This document shows positions 28,240-37,197 of a stretch of 39,922 nt of DNA, one piece after another (position 1 is the first letter of the stretch; each line of letters opens with the position of its first letter). The stretch is taken from contig NZ_JBGYBX010000059.1 of assembly GCF_041817755.1 (NCBI RefSeq), positions 1 through 39,922 of the forward strand, given 5' to 3'. A program made the translations under genes and the position numbers. This DNA is from Glaesserella sp041817755. Lineage in GTDB: Bacteria; Pseudomonadota; Gammaproteobacteria; Enterobacterales; Pasteurellaceae. The notes beneath the pieces are model-generated. The model was not told the DNA's origin. It did not search any database and was given only the letters and a program-made list of their open reading frames with translations.

Positions 28240-29109
28240 ATGACAACTTATACACAAGATAACGATAAACTTTATCGTTTTTTATTCAAGAACCGTGCTG
28301 TTCGTGGCGAATGGGTGCGTTTGAACGAAACCTTTACCGAAACATTAAATACCCACCACTACCCATCTGCGGTTCAAAATTTACTCGGGGAAATGTTAGT
28401 CGCTACCAGCTTATTGACGGCAACCTTAAAATTTGAAGGCACAATCACCGTGCAAATTCAAGGAGACGGCGCCTTAAAATTAGCACTGGTTAACGGCAAT
28501 CAACATCAGCAATTGCGCGCGTTGGCCCGCGTAGACGGTGAGATTACCGAAAACGCCTCTCTTCAACAAATGATTGGTAACGGTGTATTGGTGATTTCCA
28601 TTATTCCTGAAAACGGCGAACGCTATCAAGGTGTTATTGCTTTAGACAAACCCACGATCAGCGAGTGTTTAGAAGATTACTTCACCCGCTCTGAACAGCT
28701 TGCGACACAGCTTGTAATTCGTATCGGCGAGCATGACGGCAAAGCGGTTGCCGGTGGTACATTATTGCAAATAATGCCGGATGGTACCGGTTCACCGGAG
28801 GATTTTGAACATTTAGCGACATTGGCGTCCACCATTAAAGCGGAAGAATTATTCGACTTAACCGCGGAAGAACTGCTTTATCGCCTGTTTCATGAAGAAA
28901 CGGTGGAAGTCTATGAACCGCAGGTAACCGAATTCAAATGCGGCTGTTCGCGAGAACGTTCCGGTGCAGCGGTTTTACTCTTACCGGAAGACGAAATTGC
29001 CGAGATGCTGGCGGAGAAACACGGTGTCATCGATATGCAATGCGAATGTTGCGGCACGCAATATTTCTTCGATAAAAAGGCGATTGAGGAACTAAAAGCC
29101 CATCGTTAA
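28240..29109 (+). CDS. hslO: Hsp33, redox-regulated chaperone
   Basis: Holdase chaperone activated by oxidation. A 289-residue protein with an N-terminal folding domain and a C-terminal redox switch with zinc cysteines C234 and C236 (FKCGCSRE) and C268 and C271 (CECCGTQY). The motif has one additional cysteine, C270, between the last two ligands, which E. coli lacks. AAGGATACATC precedes the ATG. It is paired with hslR and ends at a long inverted-repeat terminator. Confidence 0.97.
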   Translation: MTTYTQDNDKLYRFLFKNRAVRGEWVRLNETFTETLNTHHYPSAVQNLLGEMLVATSLLTATLKFEGTITVQIQGDGALKLALVNGNQHQQLRALARVDGEITENASLQQMIGNGVLVISIIPENGERYQGVIALDKPTISECLEDYFTRSEQLATQLVIRIGEHDGKAVAGGTLLQIMPDGTGSPEDFEHLATLASTIKAEELFDLTAEELLYRLFHEETVEVYEPQVTEFKCGCSRERSGAAVLLLPEDEIAEMLAEKHGVIDMQCECCGTQYFFDKKAIEELKAHR

Positions 29110-29117
29110 CGTCAACG

Positions 29118-29163
29118 ACAAGCGGGGCGATTTGCAAAATAATTTGCAAATCGCACCGCTTGT
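29118..29163. terminator. Long inverted-repeat terminator between hslO and lpxC
   Basis: ACAAGCGG...TTTGCAAA (29118-29138) pairs with 29143-29163 over 21 bp with one mismatch and a 4-nt loop. It consists of two degenerate extended uptake sequences in inverted order and sits between convergent genes. Confidence 0.8.
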
Positions 29164-29187
29164 TATCAATTAGTATAGTAAATCAAA

Positions 29188-30108
29188 TTAGATAAGCACT
29201 TGCTCTTGGACTTGATAACCCTGTGGTACCTGAGCTTTATCCTCAAAGGTTACAAATTCCCAGGCATTTTGATTGGCCAGTACCGCTCTAAGCAACTTAT
29301 TATTCAACCCGTGACCCGATTTATAAGCTTTGAAATCACCTAAAATATTGTAGCCGCACATGAATAAGTCACCCACCGCATCAAGCATTTTATGGCGAAC
29401 CAATTCATCTTTAAAGCGCAAACCTTCTTCATTTAAAATACGATATTCATCCAATACTATCGCATTATCAAGGCTTCCGCCTAAGGCTAAGCCGATTGAT
29501 TGAAGATATTCAACATCTTTCATAAAGGTGAATGTTCTTGCCCGACTTAACTGCTGAATAAAATGTTGTGCCGAAAACTCCATTTGATAATGACGGACTT
29601 CTTTCGTAATCATCGGGTGAGAAAAATCGATTGTAAAATCCAATTTAAGACCATTTGCATATGGCTTAAACTCCGCCCATTTATCACCGTCTTCAACACG
29701 CACATGTTGTTTAATACGAATAAATTTTTTCGGTGCTTCTTGCTCCTCAATTCCGGCATCAAGTAAAAGGTAAATAAACGGGCTGGCACTTCCGTCCATA
29801 ATCGGAATTTCCGGTGCGTTTACTTCAACAATAAGATTATCCAAACCTAACGCCGACATTGCCGCATTCAAATGTTCTACTGTCGAAATGCGTACACCGT
29901 CATCATTGATCATACAAGTACATAGTGTCGTATCACGGATTGAATCTGCACTGGCAGGGAAATAAACGACAGGATCCAAATCCGTACGAGCATAAATAAT
30001 CCCAGTATTTGCCGGTGCCGGACGCACTATCAACGTTACCTTTTTACCACTATGTAAACCGATCCCCGTTACTTTAGCTGATTGCTTAAGGGTTCTTTGT
30101 TTAATCAT
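29188..30108 (-). CDS. lpxC: UDP-3-O-acyl-N-acetylglucosamine deacetylase
   Basis: Zinc enzyme of the committed step of lipid A synthesis. A 306-residue protein (E. coli 305) with the zinc ligand H79 in STVEHLNAA, the H-x3-D pair in RHKMLDAVGD (~238/242) and the catalytic His in KSGHGLNNK (~265). AAGGATACGAT precedes the ATG. It is the last gene of the dcw cluster, 26 nt after ftsZ, the usual place. In E. coli its level is set by FtsH proteolysis through the C terminus; the tail here (YQVQEQVLI) is short and hydrophobic at the end. Confidence 0.97.
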   Translation of the reverse strand: MIKQRTLKQSAKVTGIGLHSGKKVTLIVRPAPANTGIIYARTDLDPVVYFPASADSIRDTTLCTCMINDDGVRISTVEHLNAAMSALGLDNLIVEVNAPEIPIMDGSASPFIYLLLDAGIEEQEAPKKFIRIKQHVRVEDGDKWAEFKPYANGLKLDFTIDFSHPMITKEVRHYQMEFSAQHFIQQLSRARTFTFMKDVEYLQSIGLALGGSLDNAIVLDEYRILNEEGLRFKDELVRHKMLDAVGDLFMCGYNILGDFKAYKSGHGLNNKLLRAVLANQNAWEFVTFEDKAQVPQGYQVQEQVLI

Positions 30109-30134
30109 ATCGTATCCTTAATTCCCCTATGGTT

Positions 30135-31352
30135 CTATTGACCATTTCTCATAAACCCAGGAATTGAGCTCGGGGAAAACATTTGAGAACTATCTACTTG
30201 CTGCGGTTTTGAAGCCGCTTGCTGTTGTTGTCCGAATTGATTCTGTTGAGGATATCCGGAAACATTATTCCCATACCCTACAGGGTTATGTACTGGTTGC
30301 TGTTGCTGCATTTGATGCTGTGCCGGATAACCTTGCTGAGTGTTATGAATAGGCTGCATTCTAGGTGGAACCTGTAATGCTTCTTCCGGTTGACCGATGC
30401 CGGTTGCCACTAATGTGACGCGGATTTTTCCTTCCATTTCAGGATAAAACGCCGAACCAAAAATAATCGCCGCTTCAGGATCTGCAAAGCTGGTTACATA
30501 TTCCATAATGGTATTCACTTCGGCAAGTTCAATATCTAAACCGGAAGAAATATTAACAAGAATACCTTTTGCTCCGGATAAATCCACGTCTTCTAACAAT
30601 GGACTTGCAACAGCTTCTTTAGCTGCATTTTCTGCACGGTTCTCCCCTTCGGCGATTCCCGTTCCCATCATTGCGCGTCCCATTTCCGACATCACTTTTT
30701 TCACATCGGCGAAGTCAACATTAACCAAACCTTCCGAGGTAATCATATCCGTAATACCCAGTACCGCATTACGTAACACATCGTTTGCGACACCAAAGGC
30801 TTCACTGAATTTAACATTTTTAGGCAATACTTTTAATAACTTATCGTTTTGAATAATAATGAGAGAATCAACATATTTTGCAAGTTCACGGATACCTTGT
30901 TCCGCATAACCCGAGCGTTTTTTACCTTCAAAAGAGAACGGTTTAGTGACAATACCTACCGTTAAAGCGCCTTGGCTTTTCGCAATTTCCGCAATAACCG
31001 GAGCCGCACCGGTTCCCGTGCCACCACCCATACCGACGGCAATAAATACCATATCGGCACCGGCAATCATATTACTCAATGCTTCACGGTCTTCTTCCGC
31101 GGCCTGATGTCCGACATTCGGATCCGCACCCGCACCTAATCCCTTCGTTACGCTTGCCCCTATTTGAATCGTATTACGAACCGAACTACTACGTAACACT
31201 TGTGCATCGGTGTTTACTGAAAAAAACTCAACACTACCCACATCCGTCTGGGTACTGTTTACCATGTGGTTAAGCGCATTACCGCCGCCGCCGCCGACAC
31301 CGATGACTTTAATTACCGCATCTTGTGATGCTTCGTAAATAGGTTCAAACAT
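30135..31352 (-). CDS. ftsZ: Cell-division GTPase FtsZ
   Basis: Tubulin-like protein that forms the division ring. The 405-residue protein has the GTP-binding signature GGGTGTGAAP (~104-113), the N-terminal VIGVGGGGGNALN, and the T7 loop GLVNVDFADVK. From ~315 to ~390 it has a Gln/Asn-rich low-complexity linker, ending in the conserved C-terminal peptide SIPGFMRNGQ that binds FtsA and ZipA. GGGAGAATCAAGAATG is a strong start. It is between ftsA and lpxC in the dcw cluster. Confidence 0.98.
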   Translation of the reverse strand: MFEPIYEASQDAVIKVIGVGGGGGNALNHMVNSTQTDVGSVEFFSVNTDAQVLRSSSVRNTIQIGASVTKGLGAGADPNVGHQAAEEDREALSNMIAGADMVFIAVGMGGGTGTGAAPVIAEIAKSQGALTVGIVTKPFSFEGKKRSGYAEQGIRELAKYVDSLIIIQNDKLLKVLPKNVKFSEAFGVANDVLRNAVLGITDMITSEGLVNVDFADVKKVMSEMGRAMMGTGIAEGENRAENAAKEAVASPLLEDVDLSGAKGILVNISSGLDIELAEVNTIMEYVTSFADPEAAIIFGSAFYPEMEGKIRVTLVATGIGQPEEALQVPPRMQPIHNTQQGYPAQHQMQQQQPVHNPVGYGNNVSGYPQQNQFGQQQQAASKPQQVDSSQMFSPSSIPGFMRNGQ

Positions 31353-31394
31353 TCTTGATTCTCCCTAAATGTGTCGATAATTCATCAACACGCA

Positions 31395-32672
31395 TTAAAA
31401 ACTTGATTTTGCCCAATTATAAACTTTCTTAGCACCACGACCTAAAATATCAATAATGCCGCCTACCTTCTCACTGATTTCACCACCGGAGCTATTATCA
31501 GCATCATTGTAATGACTATATTGTAAGAGCCCTAATACTGTTGCATATTGTGGTTTGTTCACATAATCCGTCAATCCCGTAATATTTAGCGGATAGCCTA
31601 CACGAACTTGAGAACCAAATACAGATTTTGCACATTCTACAATATCTTCTATTTGAGAACCACCACCTGTTAAAACAATTCCGGCAATTAATTCCTGTTT
31701 TATACCTTTTTGATATAATTCGGCACGCAATTGTGTTAATTCTTGAGCCACAACCCCTAATAAATCGTCATAACATTGTGCCGTATAATTAGACAATTGC
31801 GCCTTGGTAAAAGTTCTCGGCATTCTGCCCCCCAAGCCCGCAACTTCAATTTTCTTTTCAGGGAAATTTGTTGGAGGCGTAATCGCACTGCCATATTGTA
31901 CTTTAATATTTTCCGCTTCATTACGAGAAGCAGCAAAGACTTTAGCAATATGATCGGTAACGTGATTACCGCCAAAAGGTATGACTTTACTAAAACGCAA
32001 CGCACCGTCCGTATAAACCAAGACATCCATTGTTCCGCCGCCGATATCAATTAAACAAACACCTAATTCCCTTTCATCATCCGTTAAAACGGAATAACTG
32101 GATGCCAATCCGGAAAATACGATTTGATCTATTTTTAATTTACTTCGCTCCACTGCATTTTTCAAATTACGTAACCAGTCATTATGACAAGCAATCAGAT
32201 GTGCTTGAGCCTGCAGACGCATTCCGGATAAACCAAGCGGGTTTTTTGTCGCCGGCAGTCTGTCTACCCGATATTCTTGTGGAATAATATGTAATGTTTC
32301 CAATCCGTCCGGAAGTTTTACCGAACGGGCAATATGAATCGCATTATCTAAATCTTCCGGTTTTACCGAACCGGAAAGCGGAACCGTACCGCTCTCATTT
32401 AAAGCGGTAATGTGAGGACCTGAAAGAGCTAATGTAACGCCCATTATTTTACAGTCTGAAACGGATTCGGCTTCTTCAATCGCTCGTTGAATCGACATCA
32501 CCGTCGCATCAAGATCGACGACGCCACCGCCGTCTACGCCTTTCGACGGGCTGACACCGGATCCAATCACATTAATTACCCCGTCCGGCAATACTTCCCC
32601 AACAACGGCAACCACTTTGTGCGTGCCGATTTCCAAGCCAACTACAATTTTAGATTCTGCTACTTTTGTCAT
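31395..32672 (-). CDS. ftsA: Cell-division protein FtsA
   Basis: Actin-like protein that tethers FtsZ to the membrane. A 425-residue protein with the phosphate-1 segment VVGLEIGTHKVVAVVGE, phosphate-2 CLIDIGGGTMDVLVY and adenosine motif VLTGGGSQIEDI. It ends in an amphipathic membrane-targeting helix (GRGAKKVYNWAKSSF). The start at 32672 lacks a strong ribosome-binding site (ATATCATTTAATT), so translation may be weak relative to ftsZ. It is 30 nt after ftsQ. Confidence 0.97.
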   Translation of the reverse strand: MTKVAESKIVVGLEIGTHKVVAVVGEVLPDGVINVIGSGVSPSKGVDGGGVVDLDATVMSIQRAIEEAESVSDCKIMGVTLALSGPHITALNESGTVPLSGSVKPEDLDNAIHIARSVKLPDGLETLHIIPQEYRVDRLPATKNPLGLSGMRLQAQAHLIACHNDWLRNLKNAVERSKLKIDQIVFSGLASSYSVLTDDERELGVCLIDIGGGTMDVLVYTDGALRFSKVIPFGGNHVTDHIAKVFAASRNEAENIKVQYGSAITPPTNFPEKKIEVAGLGGRMPRTFTKAQLSNYTAQCYDDLLGVVAQELTQLRAELYQKGIKQELIAGIVLTGGGSQIEDIVECAKSVFGSQVRVGYPLNITGLTDYVNKPQYATVLGLLQYSHYNDADNSSGGEISEKVGGIIDILGRGAKKVYNWAKSSF

Positions 32673-32702
32673 AATTAAATGATATCTGCTAAAAGAATAA
32701 AC

Positions 32703-33482
32703 TTATTTATTGATAAATCCGACGGAAGCACCGTGCTCATAGCGAAGATCGACATAAGACAACTGCTTTCCTTCAGGAATATCAATTTCCGGGAATATAG
32801 TCACGAAACGATCAATTTTCGGTAGCCAATCACCACGTCCTAATCTCAACTCCACACCATTGTCTAAGGTAATAGTCCAAGACCCCCGATTATTCATCGC
32901 CACCGAATTTAATCCTAAATTACGGGATTTCAGATCATTTTTAATTTTGGTCCAAGCCTCTAGAACCACTTTACTTTCCGAATCCGGACCAGATAATATC
33001 GGCAGTCCGCTTCCGTCAAAACGACCTTTAGGTAAACTAAATACGACACCTTGTTCAGAGACATATTGATTGCCGTTCCAATTTGCTACGGGACGATGCT
33101 CAAGTAACGTGATACTCAATCGATCAGGATAAACCTTTCTGACCACGACATCTTTTATCCAAGACACCTCCAGAAATTTATCTTTAACTTCTTGAATATC
33201 TTGTCCGAAATAGCCTTTTAAAACAGGCTCTTTGGATAACACTTCCCGAATATCGTGATTCGTTGTGAATTGTGTTTTGTGTGTTAGCGCATAAGACTTA
33301 ATCGGTGCTTTATCTAATGCGGTCAGCCAAGTTGACCAATTACTATACACTATATACATAAAAACGAGACATAATAGCACAATAATTGGTTTAATAAACA
33401 CCAACCAATTTGTCGTATATTTCGGTTTACTGATATTTGTACGGATAACCGATGTAGGCTTCTTACGAAAAACCATTGCCAT
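32703..33482 (-). CDS. ftsQ: Cell-division protein FtsQ
   Basis: Bitopic membrane protein of the divisome that recruits FtsB and FtsL. The 259-residue protein has a cytosolic basic N terminus, one membrane span (~30-50, PIIVLLCLVFMYIVY), then a periplasmic POTRA domain and the FtsQ beta-domain (VSWIKDVVVRKVYPDRLSI is the typical POTRA-end block). Its start overlaps the ddlB stop as TAATG, so translation is coupled. Confidence 0.95.
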   Translation of the reverse strand: MAMVFRKKPTSVIRTNISKPKYTTNWLVFIKPIIVLLCLVFMYIVYSNWSTWLTALDKAPIKSYALTHKTQFTTNHDIREVLSKEPVLKGYFGQDIQEVKDKFLEVSWIKDVVVRKVYPDRLSITLLEHRPVANWNGNQYVSEQGVVFSLPKGRFDGSGLPILSGPDSESKVVLEAWTKIKNDLKSRNLGLNSVAMNNRGSWTITLDNGVELRLGRGDWLPKIDRFVTIFPEIDIPEGKQLSYVDLRYEHGASVGFINK

Positions 33483-34393
33483 TAAACGCTTAACTCCAAC
33501 ACTCGTTCAACTAAACGTTCAAAACTGTAACCGACTGTCGCAGCCGATTTCGGGAAGATACTATGGCTGGTCATGCCCGGGCAGGTGTTCACCTCAACCA
33601 AACGGAAATGACCTTCACTGTCTTCCATCACATCAATGCGGCTCCAACCGCGACACCCTACCACGTCGTAAGCCTGTTTGACTAACTTAGCGACTTCAGC
33701 TTGACGGTCAGCATTTAACGCCGGCACAACATATTGGGTATTATCCGAAATATATTTTGCATGATAGTCATAGAATTCACCGTCCGGAATAATTTGTACC
33801 GCCGGCAATACTTCACCGTCAAGTACCGGCACGGAGTATTCTGCGCCTGCTAAATTTTCTTCCACCAATACAATGGAATCATACTTCAATGCTTCTTCAA
33901 TCGCAGGCAGTAACTGCTCTGCGGTTTTCACTTTGCTCACACCGACACTTGAGCCTTCACTCGCCGGTTTCACAAACAACGGCAAACCTAATTTTGCAAT
34001 AATTTCATCGGAATTGACCGCTTGTCCCCGACGAACCACTTCCATTGCTGCCGTTGGTAAACCGACTGCATTCCATAATAATTTAGTGCGGAATTTATCT
34101 AAGGTAATCGCTGAAGCCATTACGCCACAGCCTGTATATGGAATACCTAATTGTTCCAATGCTCCTTGTAATACGCCATTTTCACCGATACCGCCGTGAA
34201 GAATATTGAATACCCGCTGAATCCCTTTTTCTTTTAATTTTTCAATCGGAAATGCTTTCGTATCAATCGCTTCAACGTTGTAGCCTAAACGTTGCAAGGC
34301 TTCAAAGACCGATTTGCCTGAATTGAGCGAGACTTCACGTTCTGCAGAAACACCACCGAACAACACTGCAATTTTTTCGTTTTTTAAGCTCAC
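33482..34393 (-). CDS. ddlB: D-alanine--D-alanine ligase
   Basis: Makes the D-Ala-D-Ala dipeptide for peptidoglycan. The protein is 303 residues from a GTG start at 34393, with AGGAG 7 nt upstream. The ATP-grasp motifs are VLFGGVSAEREVSLNSG, FNILHGGIGENG, KPASEGSSVGVSKV, SRIDVM and EVNTCPGMTSHS. A longer frame to 34450 (TTG) exists, but those 19 codons come from an inverted uptake sequence and do not resemble Ddl, so I reject them. An in-frame uptake sequence encodes GQAV (34017-34025). It lies between murC and ftsQ in the dcw cluster. Confidence 0.95.
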   Translation of the reverse strand: MSLKNEKIAVLFGGVSAEREVSLNSGKSVFEALQRLGYNVEAIDTKAFPIEKLKEKGIQRVFNILHGGIGENGVLQGALEQLGIPYTGCGVMASAITLDKFRTKLLWNAVGLPTAAMEVVRRGQAVNSDEIIAKLGLPLFVKPASEGSSVGVSKVKTAEQLLPAIEEALKYDSIVLVEENLAGAEYSVPVLDGEVLPAVQIIPDGEFYDYHAKYISDNTQYVVPALNADRQAEVAKLVKQAYDVVGCRGWSRIDVMEDSEGHFRLVEVNTCPGMTSHSIFPKSAATVGYSFERLVERVLELSV

Positions 34394-34418
34394 CTTTCTA
34401 CTCCTGTCTTGTGCTTTT

Positions 34419-34465
34419 ACAAGCGGTCCGTTTTTGCAAAAAATTTGCAAGATCCAACCGCTTGT
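34419..34465. repeat. Inverted uptake-sequence pair between murC and ddlB
   Basis: ACAAGCGGT (34419-34427) and ACCGCTTGT (34457-34465) form a 9-bp stem, with a second pairing of TTTGCAA / TTGCAAA inside. This may act as an internal partial terminator in the dcw cluster. Confidence 0.6.
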
Positions 34466-34475
34466 TTAAATATCA

Positions 34476-35903
34476 TTATGCTTTCCATCTTTCCGCCAAA
34501 TCACGCGAAAGCTTACTCACGTTACCTGCACCTTGCGCTAAAATCAAATCACCGTCATGGATAATTTGATCTAATACTTCGCCGAGTTGAGCGGTATCCG
34601 ATACTAAAATCGGATCGACTTTACCTAAATTACGGATTGAACGACAAAGCGATTTACTGTCAGCCCCCACAATCGGCGCCTCACCCGCAGCATAAACCTC
34701 TAACATCACTAGCGCATCCACTTGGGATAATACTTGCACGAAGTCGTCAAATAAATCACGGGTACGCGAATAGCGGTGCGGTTGAAAAACCATCACAACG
34801 CGTTTATTTTCCCAACCTTGACGAGCGGCTTTAATCGTCACATCCACTTCTGTCGGATGGTGACCGTAATCGTCCACTAACATCACTTTACCGTTCGGAC
34901 GAATAAATGAACCCAATTGGTCAAAACGACGGCCGGCGCCTTGGAAATCGGCGAGAGCAGCTAAAATCGCCTCATTGGCAATACCTTCTTCTTTTGCTAC
35001 CGCGAGGGCGGCAGTAGCGTTAAGGGCATTGTGTCTGCCCGGTACATTCAATAAGACGTCAATGCGCTCACCTGTTGGACACACCACCGTATAATGTCCT
35101 TGGAAACCTGTTTGTTGATAATCTTCAATCCGGTAATCCGCTTTCTCGCTAAAACCGTAGCTAATTACTTGGCGACCGACTTTTGGGGCAATTTCCATCA
35201 CGACCTCATCATCGGCGCACATTACCGCCAAACCATAGAACGGCAGATTGCGCAAGAAGCGGACATAAGTCTCTTTCATTTTTTCGAAGTCACCACCATA
35301 GGTATCCATATGGTCGGGTTCGATATTGGTGACAACCGAGACCATCGGCTGTAAATGTAAAAATGACGCATCACTTTCATCGGCTTCTGCGATTAAATAA
35401 CGGCTTGCCCCTAAGTGTGCATTTTTGCCTGCTGATTTAACCAATCCTCCGTTAACAAAGGTTGGATCTAACCCTGCTTCCGTATAAATCATGGAAATCA
35501 TTGCCGTTGTAGTCGTTTTACCGTGAGTTCCCGCAATGGCGATTCCGTGACGAAAGCGCATAATTTCCGCCAACATTTGAGCACGTTGAATAACCGGAAT
35601 ACGTGCGGCTTTTGCTGCGGCGACTTCAGGATTCGTATCATTGATTGCGCTTGACGCCACAACGACACTTGCACCGATAACATTGTCCGCTTGATGACCG
35701 ATAAAGATTTTTGCCCCTGCTTTAGCTAAACGTTGCGTTACCGCACCATCGGCGATGTCCGAGCCTGAAATCCGATAGCCTTCATTTAATAATACTTCGG
35801 CAATCCCGGACATCCCTGCCCCGCCAATTCCGATAAAATGGATTTGATTGACACGACGCATTTCAGGGACTAATTTTTTAATTTTATCTTGGAAATTTTT
35901 CAT
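34476..35903 (-). CDS. murC: UDP-N-acetylmuramate--L-alanine ligase
   Basis: Adds the first amino acid (L-Ala) to UDP-MurNAc. A 475-residue Mur ligase with N-terminal Rossmann FIGIGGAGMSGIAEVL, the ATP site AGTHGKTTTTAM (~122-133), ITEADESDASF-like AEADESDASFLHL, and VDDYGHHPTEV in the C-terminal domain. AAGGAACAAAAATG marks the start. Upstream, where it normally abuts murG, there is a 218-bp spacer occupied by an inverted-repeat element. Confidence 0.97.
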   Translation of the reverse strand: MKNFQDKIKKLVPEMRRVNQIHFIGIGGAGMSGIAEVLLNEGYRISGSDIADGAVTQRLAKAGAKIFIGHQADNVIGASVVVASSAINDTNPEVAAAKAARIPVIQRAQMLAEIMRFRHGIAIAGTHGKTTTTAMISMIYTEAGLDPTFVNGGLVKSAGKNAHLGASRYLIAEADESDASFLHLQPMVSVVTNIEPDHMDTYGGDFEKMKETYVRFLRNLPFYGLAVMCADDEVVMEIAPKVGRQVISYGFSEKADYRIEDYQQTGFQGHYTVVCPTGERIDVLLNVPGRHNALNATAALAVAKEEGIANEAILAALADFQGAGRRFDQLGSFIRPNGKVMLVDDYGHHPTEVDVTIKAARQGWENKRVVMVFQPHRYSRTRDLFDDFVQVLSQVDALVMLEVYAAGEAPIVGADSKSLCRSIRNLGKVDPILVSDTAQLGEVLDQIIHDGDLILAQGAGNVSKLSRDLAERWKA

Positions 35904-35918
35904 TTTTGTTCCTTTATT

Positions 35919-36083
35919 CTCCCCTCTTTAGCAAAGAGGGGTAGGGGGAGATTTGGCAGAAAGAAATTACAGAGAAAATAATCAAACAGGCAATATAGTA
36001 ATCAATATCGAGATGATATACACCTCACTTCGCTATTTCGCCGATTAAATCTCCCCTACCCCTTTTTACAAAAGAGGGGGATC
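35919..36083. repeat. ~165-bp inverted-repeat (MITE-like) element between murG and murC
   Basis: The left arm (35919-35954) and right arm (36047-36083) are imperfect complements of one ~36-bp unit containing GGGGTAGGGG(G)AGATTT at its inner end. Each arm is itself a hairpin, CCCCTCTTT-agc-AAAGAGGGG on the left and CCCCTTTTTAC-AAAAGAGGGG on the right. The ~92-bp core is AT-rich with no open frame. No transposase is present. Confidence 0.75.
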
Positions 36084-36121
36084 TGCTCAGTTAAATATAA
36101 AATATCTATGGTTAATTGTTA

Positions 36122-37177
36122 TTACAAACTATTTTCCACAATCACTTCCGCCACACGTTTTGCGGCTAATGGTGTGGCTTTCGCTCTTGCTTTTACCGCC
36201 ATTTCCGTGAGTTTTTGACGATCGGCAATTAAAGGTTCTAATGCTTTTAATAAATTTTCGGGAGTAAAATCTTGCTGTTCAATAATCACCGCAGCACCCG
36301 CCCGAGCAAGATATTCCGCATTTAAAAATTGTTGGCGATCTTTATGCTGAAACGGCACAAAAATTGCAGGCAGTCCTGCGGCGGCAATTTCACATACGGT
36401 CAAGGCCCCCGAACGACAAATCACTAAATCCGCCCATTCGTAAGCCGCTTTCATATCATCAATAAATTCGCTGGCAGTACCGTTACCCGTTGCTTGATAA
36501 ACCTCTTCCACACCGAGTAATTTACCTTTACCGACTTGATGGCTGATAAAAACGTGTTGCCCTAACACTTTAGCAACTTCCGGCACCGTTTTATTGATCA
36601 CTAACGCCCCTTGACTACCGCCCATCACTAAAATATTGATTGGATAACCTTTTTCAGCAAAACGCTGTTCTGGAAGTGCTATTTGAAACAGATCTTGACG
36701 AACAGGGTTTCCGACGACTTCCGCATTCGGAAATGCCGTTGGAAAAGCTTGTAAGGTACGACGAGCAATTTTAGCAAGCCACACATTGGTTAAGCCAGCC
36801 ACCGCATTTTGCTCATGCAAAATCACCGGAACACCACATAATTTTGCCGCAATACCACCCGGTCCTGACACATAACCGCCCATCCCTAATACGGCATCCG
36901 GTTTATAACGCCGAATAATTTTTCGGGCTTGTAATATGGCGCGAAAAATCGCAAACGGCGCAGTCAGTAATGCTTTCAGTCCCTTGCCTTTGATACCTGA
37001 AATTTGAATAAATTCAATCGGAATACCATGTTTTGGCACAAGATCCGCTTCCATACGATCTTTTGTACCGAGCCAACGGATATCCCAGCCTTGCTGTTGC
37101 AACTCTCGGGCAACGGCAATCGCAGGAAAAACATGCCCCCCCGTACCACCAGCCATCACTAATAATTTTTTTGTCAT
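36122..37177 (-). CDS. murG: MurG, lipid II-forming N-acetylglucosaminyltransferase
   Basis: Peripheral membrane GT-B enzyme that adds GlcNAc to lipid I. The 351-residue protein has the acceptor-binding MAGGTGGHVFPA at the N terminus, GMGGYVSGPGG (~100) and the UDP-GlcNAc-binding GGSQGA and SGALTVCEIAAAGLPAIFVPF region. GGAATCATAAAATG supports the start. It is 20 nt after ftsW. Confidence 0.97.
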   Translation of the reverse strand: MTKKLLVMAGGTGGHVFPAIAVARELQQQGWDIRWLGTKDRMEADLVPKHGIPIEFIQISGIKGKGLKALLTAPFAIFRAILQARKIIRRYKPDAVLGMGGYVSGPGGIAAKLCGVPVILHEQNAVAGLTNVWLAKIARRTLQAFPTAFPNAEVVGNPVRQDLFQIALPEQRFAEKGYPINILVMGGSQGALVINKTVPEVAKVLGQHVFISHQVGKGKLLGVEEVYQATGNGTASEFIDDMKAAYEWADLVICRSGALTVCEIAAAGLPAIFVPFQHKDRQQFLNAEYLARAGAAVIIEQQDFTPENLLKALEPLIADRQKLTEMAVKARAKATPLAAKRVAEVIVENSL

Positions 37178-37197
37178 TTTATGATTCCTAATACGGC

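Noticed and set aside
34394..34450. N-terminal extension of ddlB from a TTG codon
   Set aside because: It encodes an inverted uptake sequence; a GTG with AGGAG gives the family N terminus.
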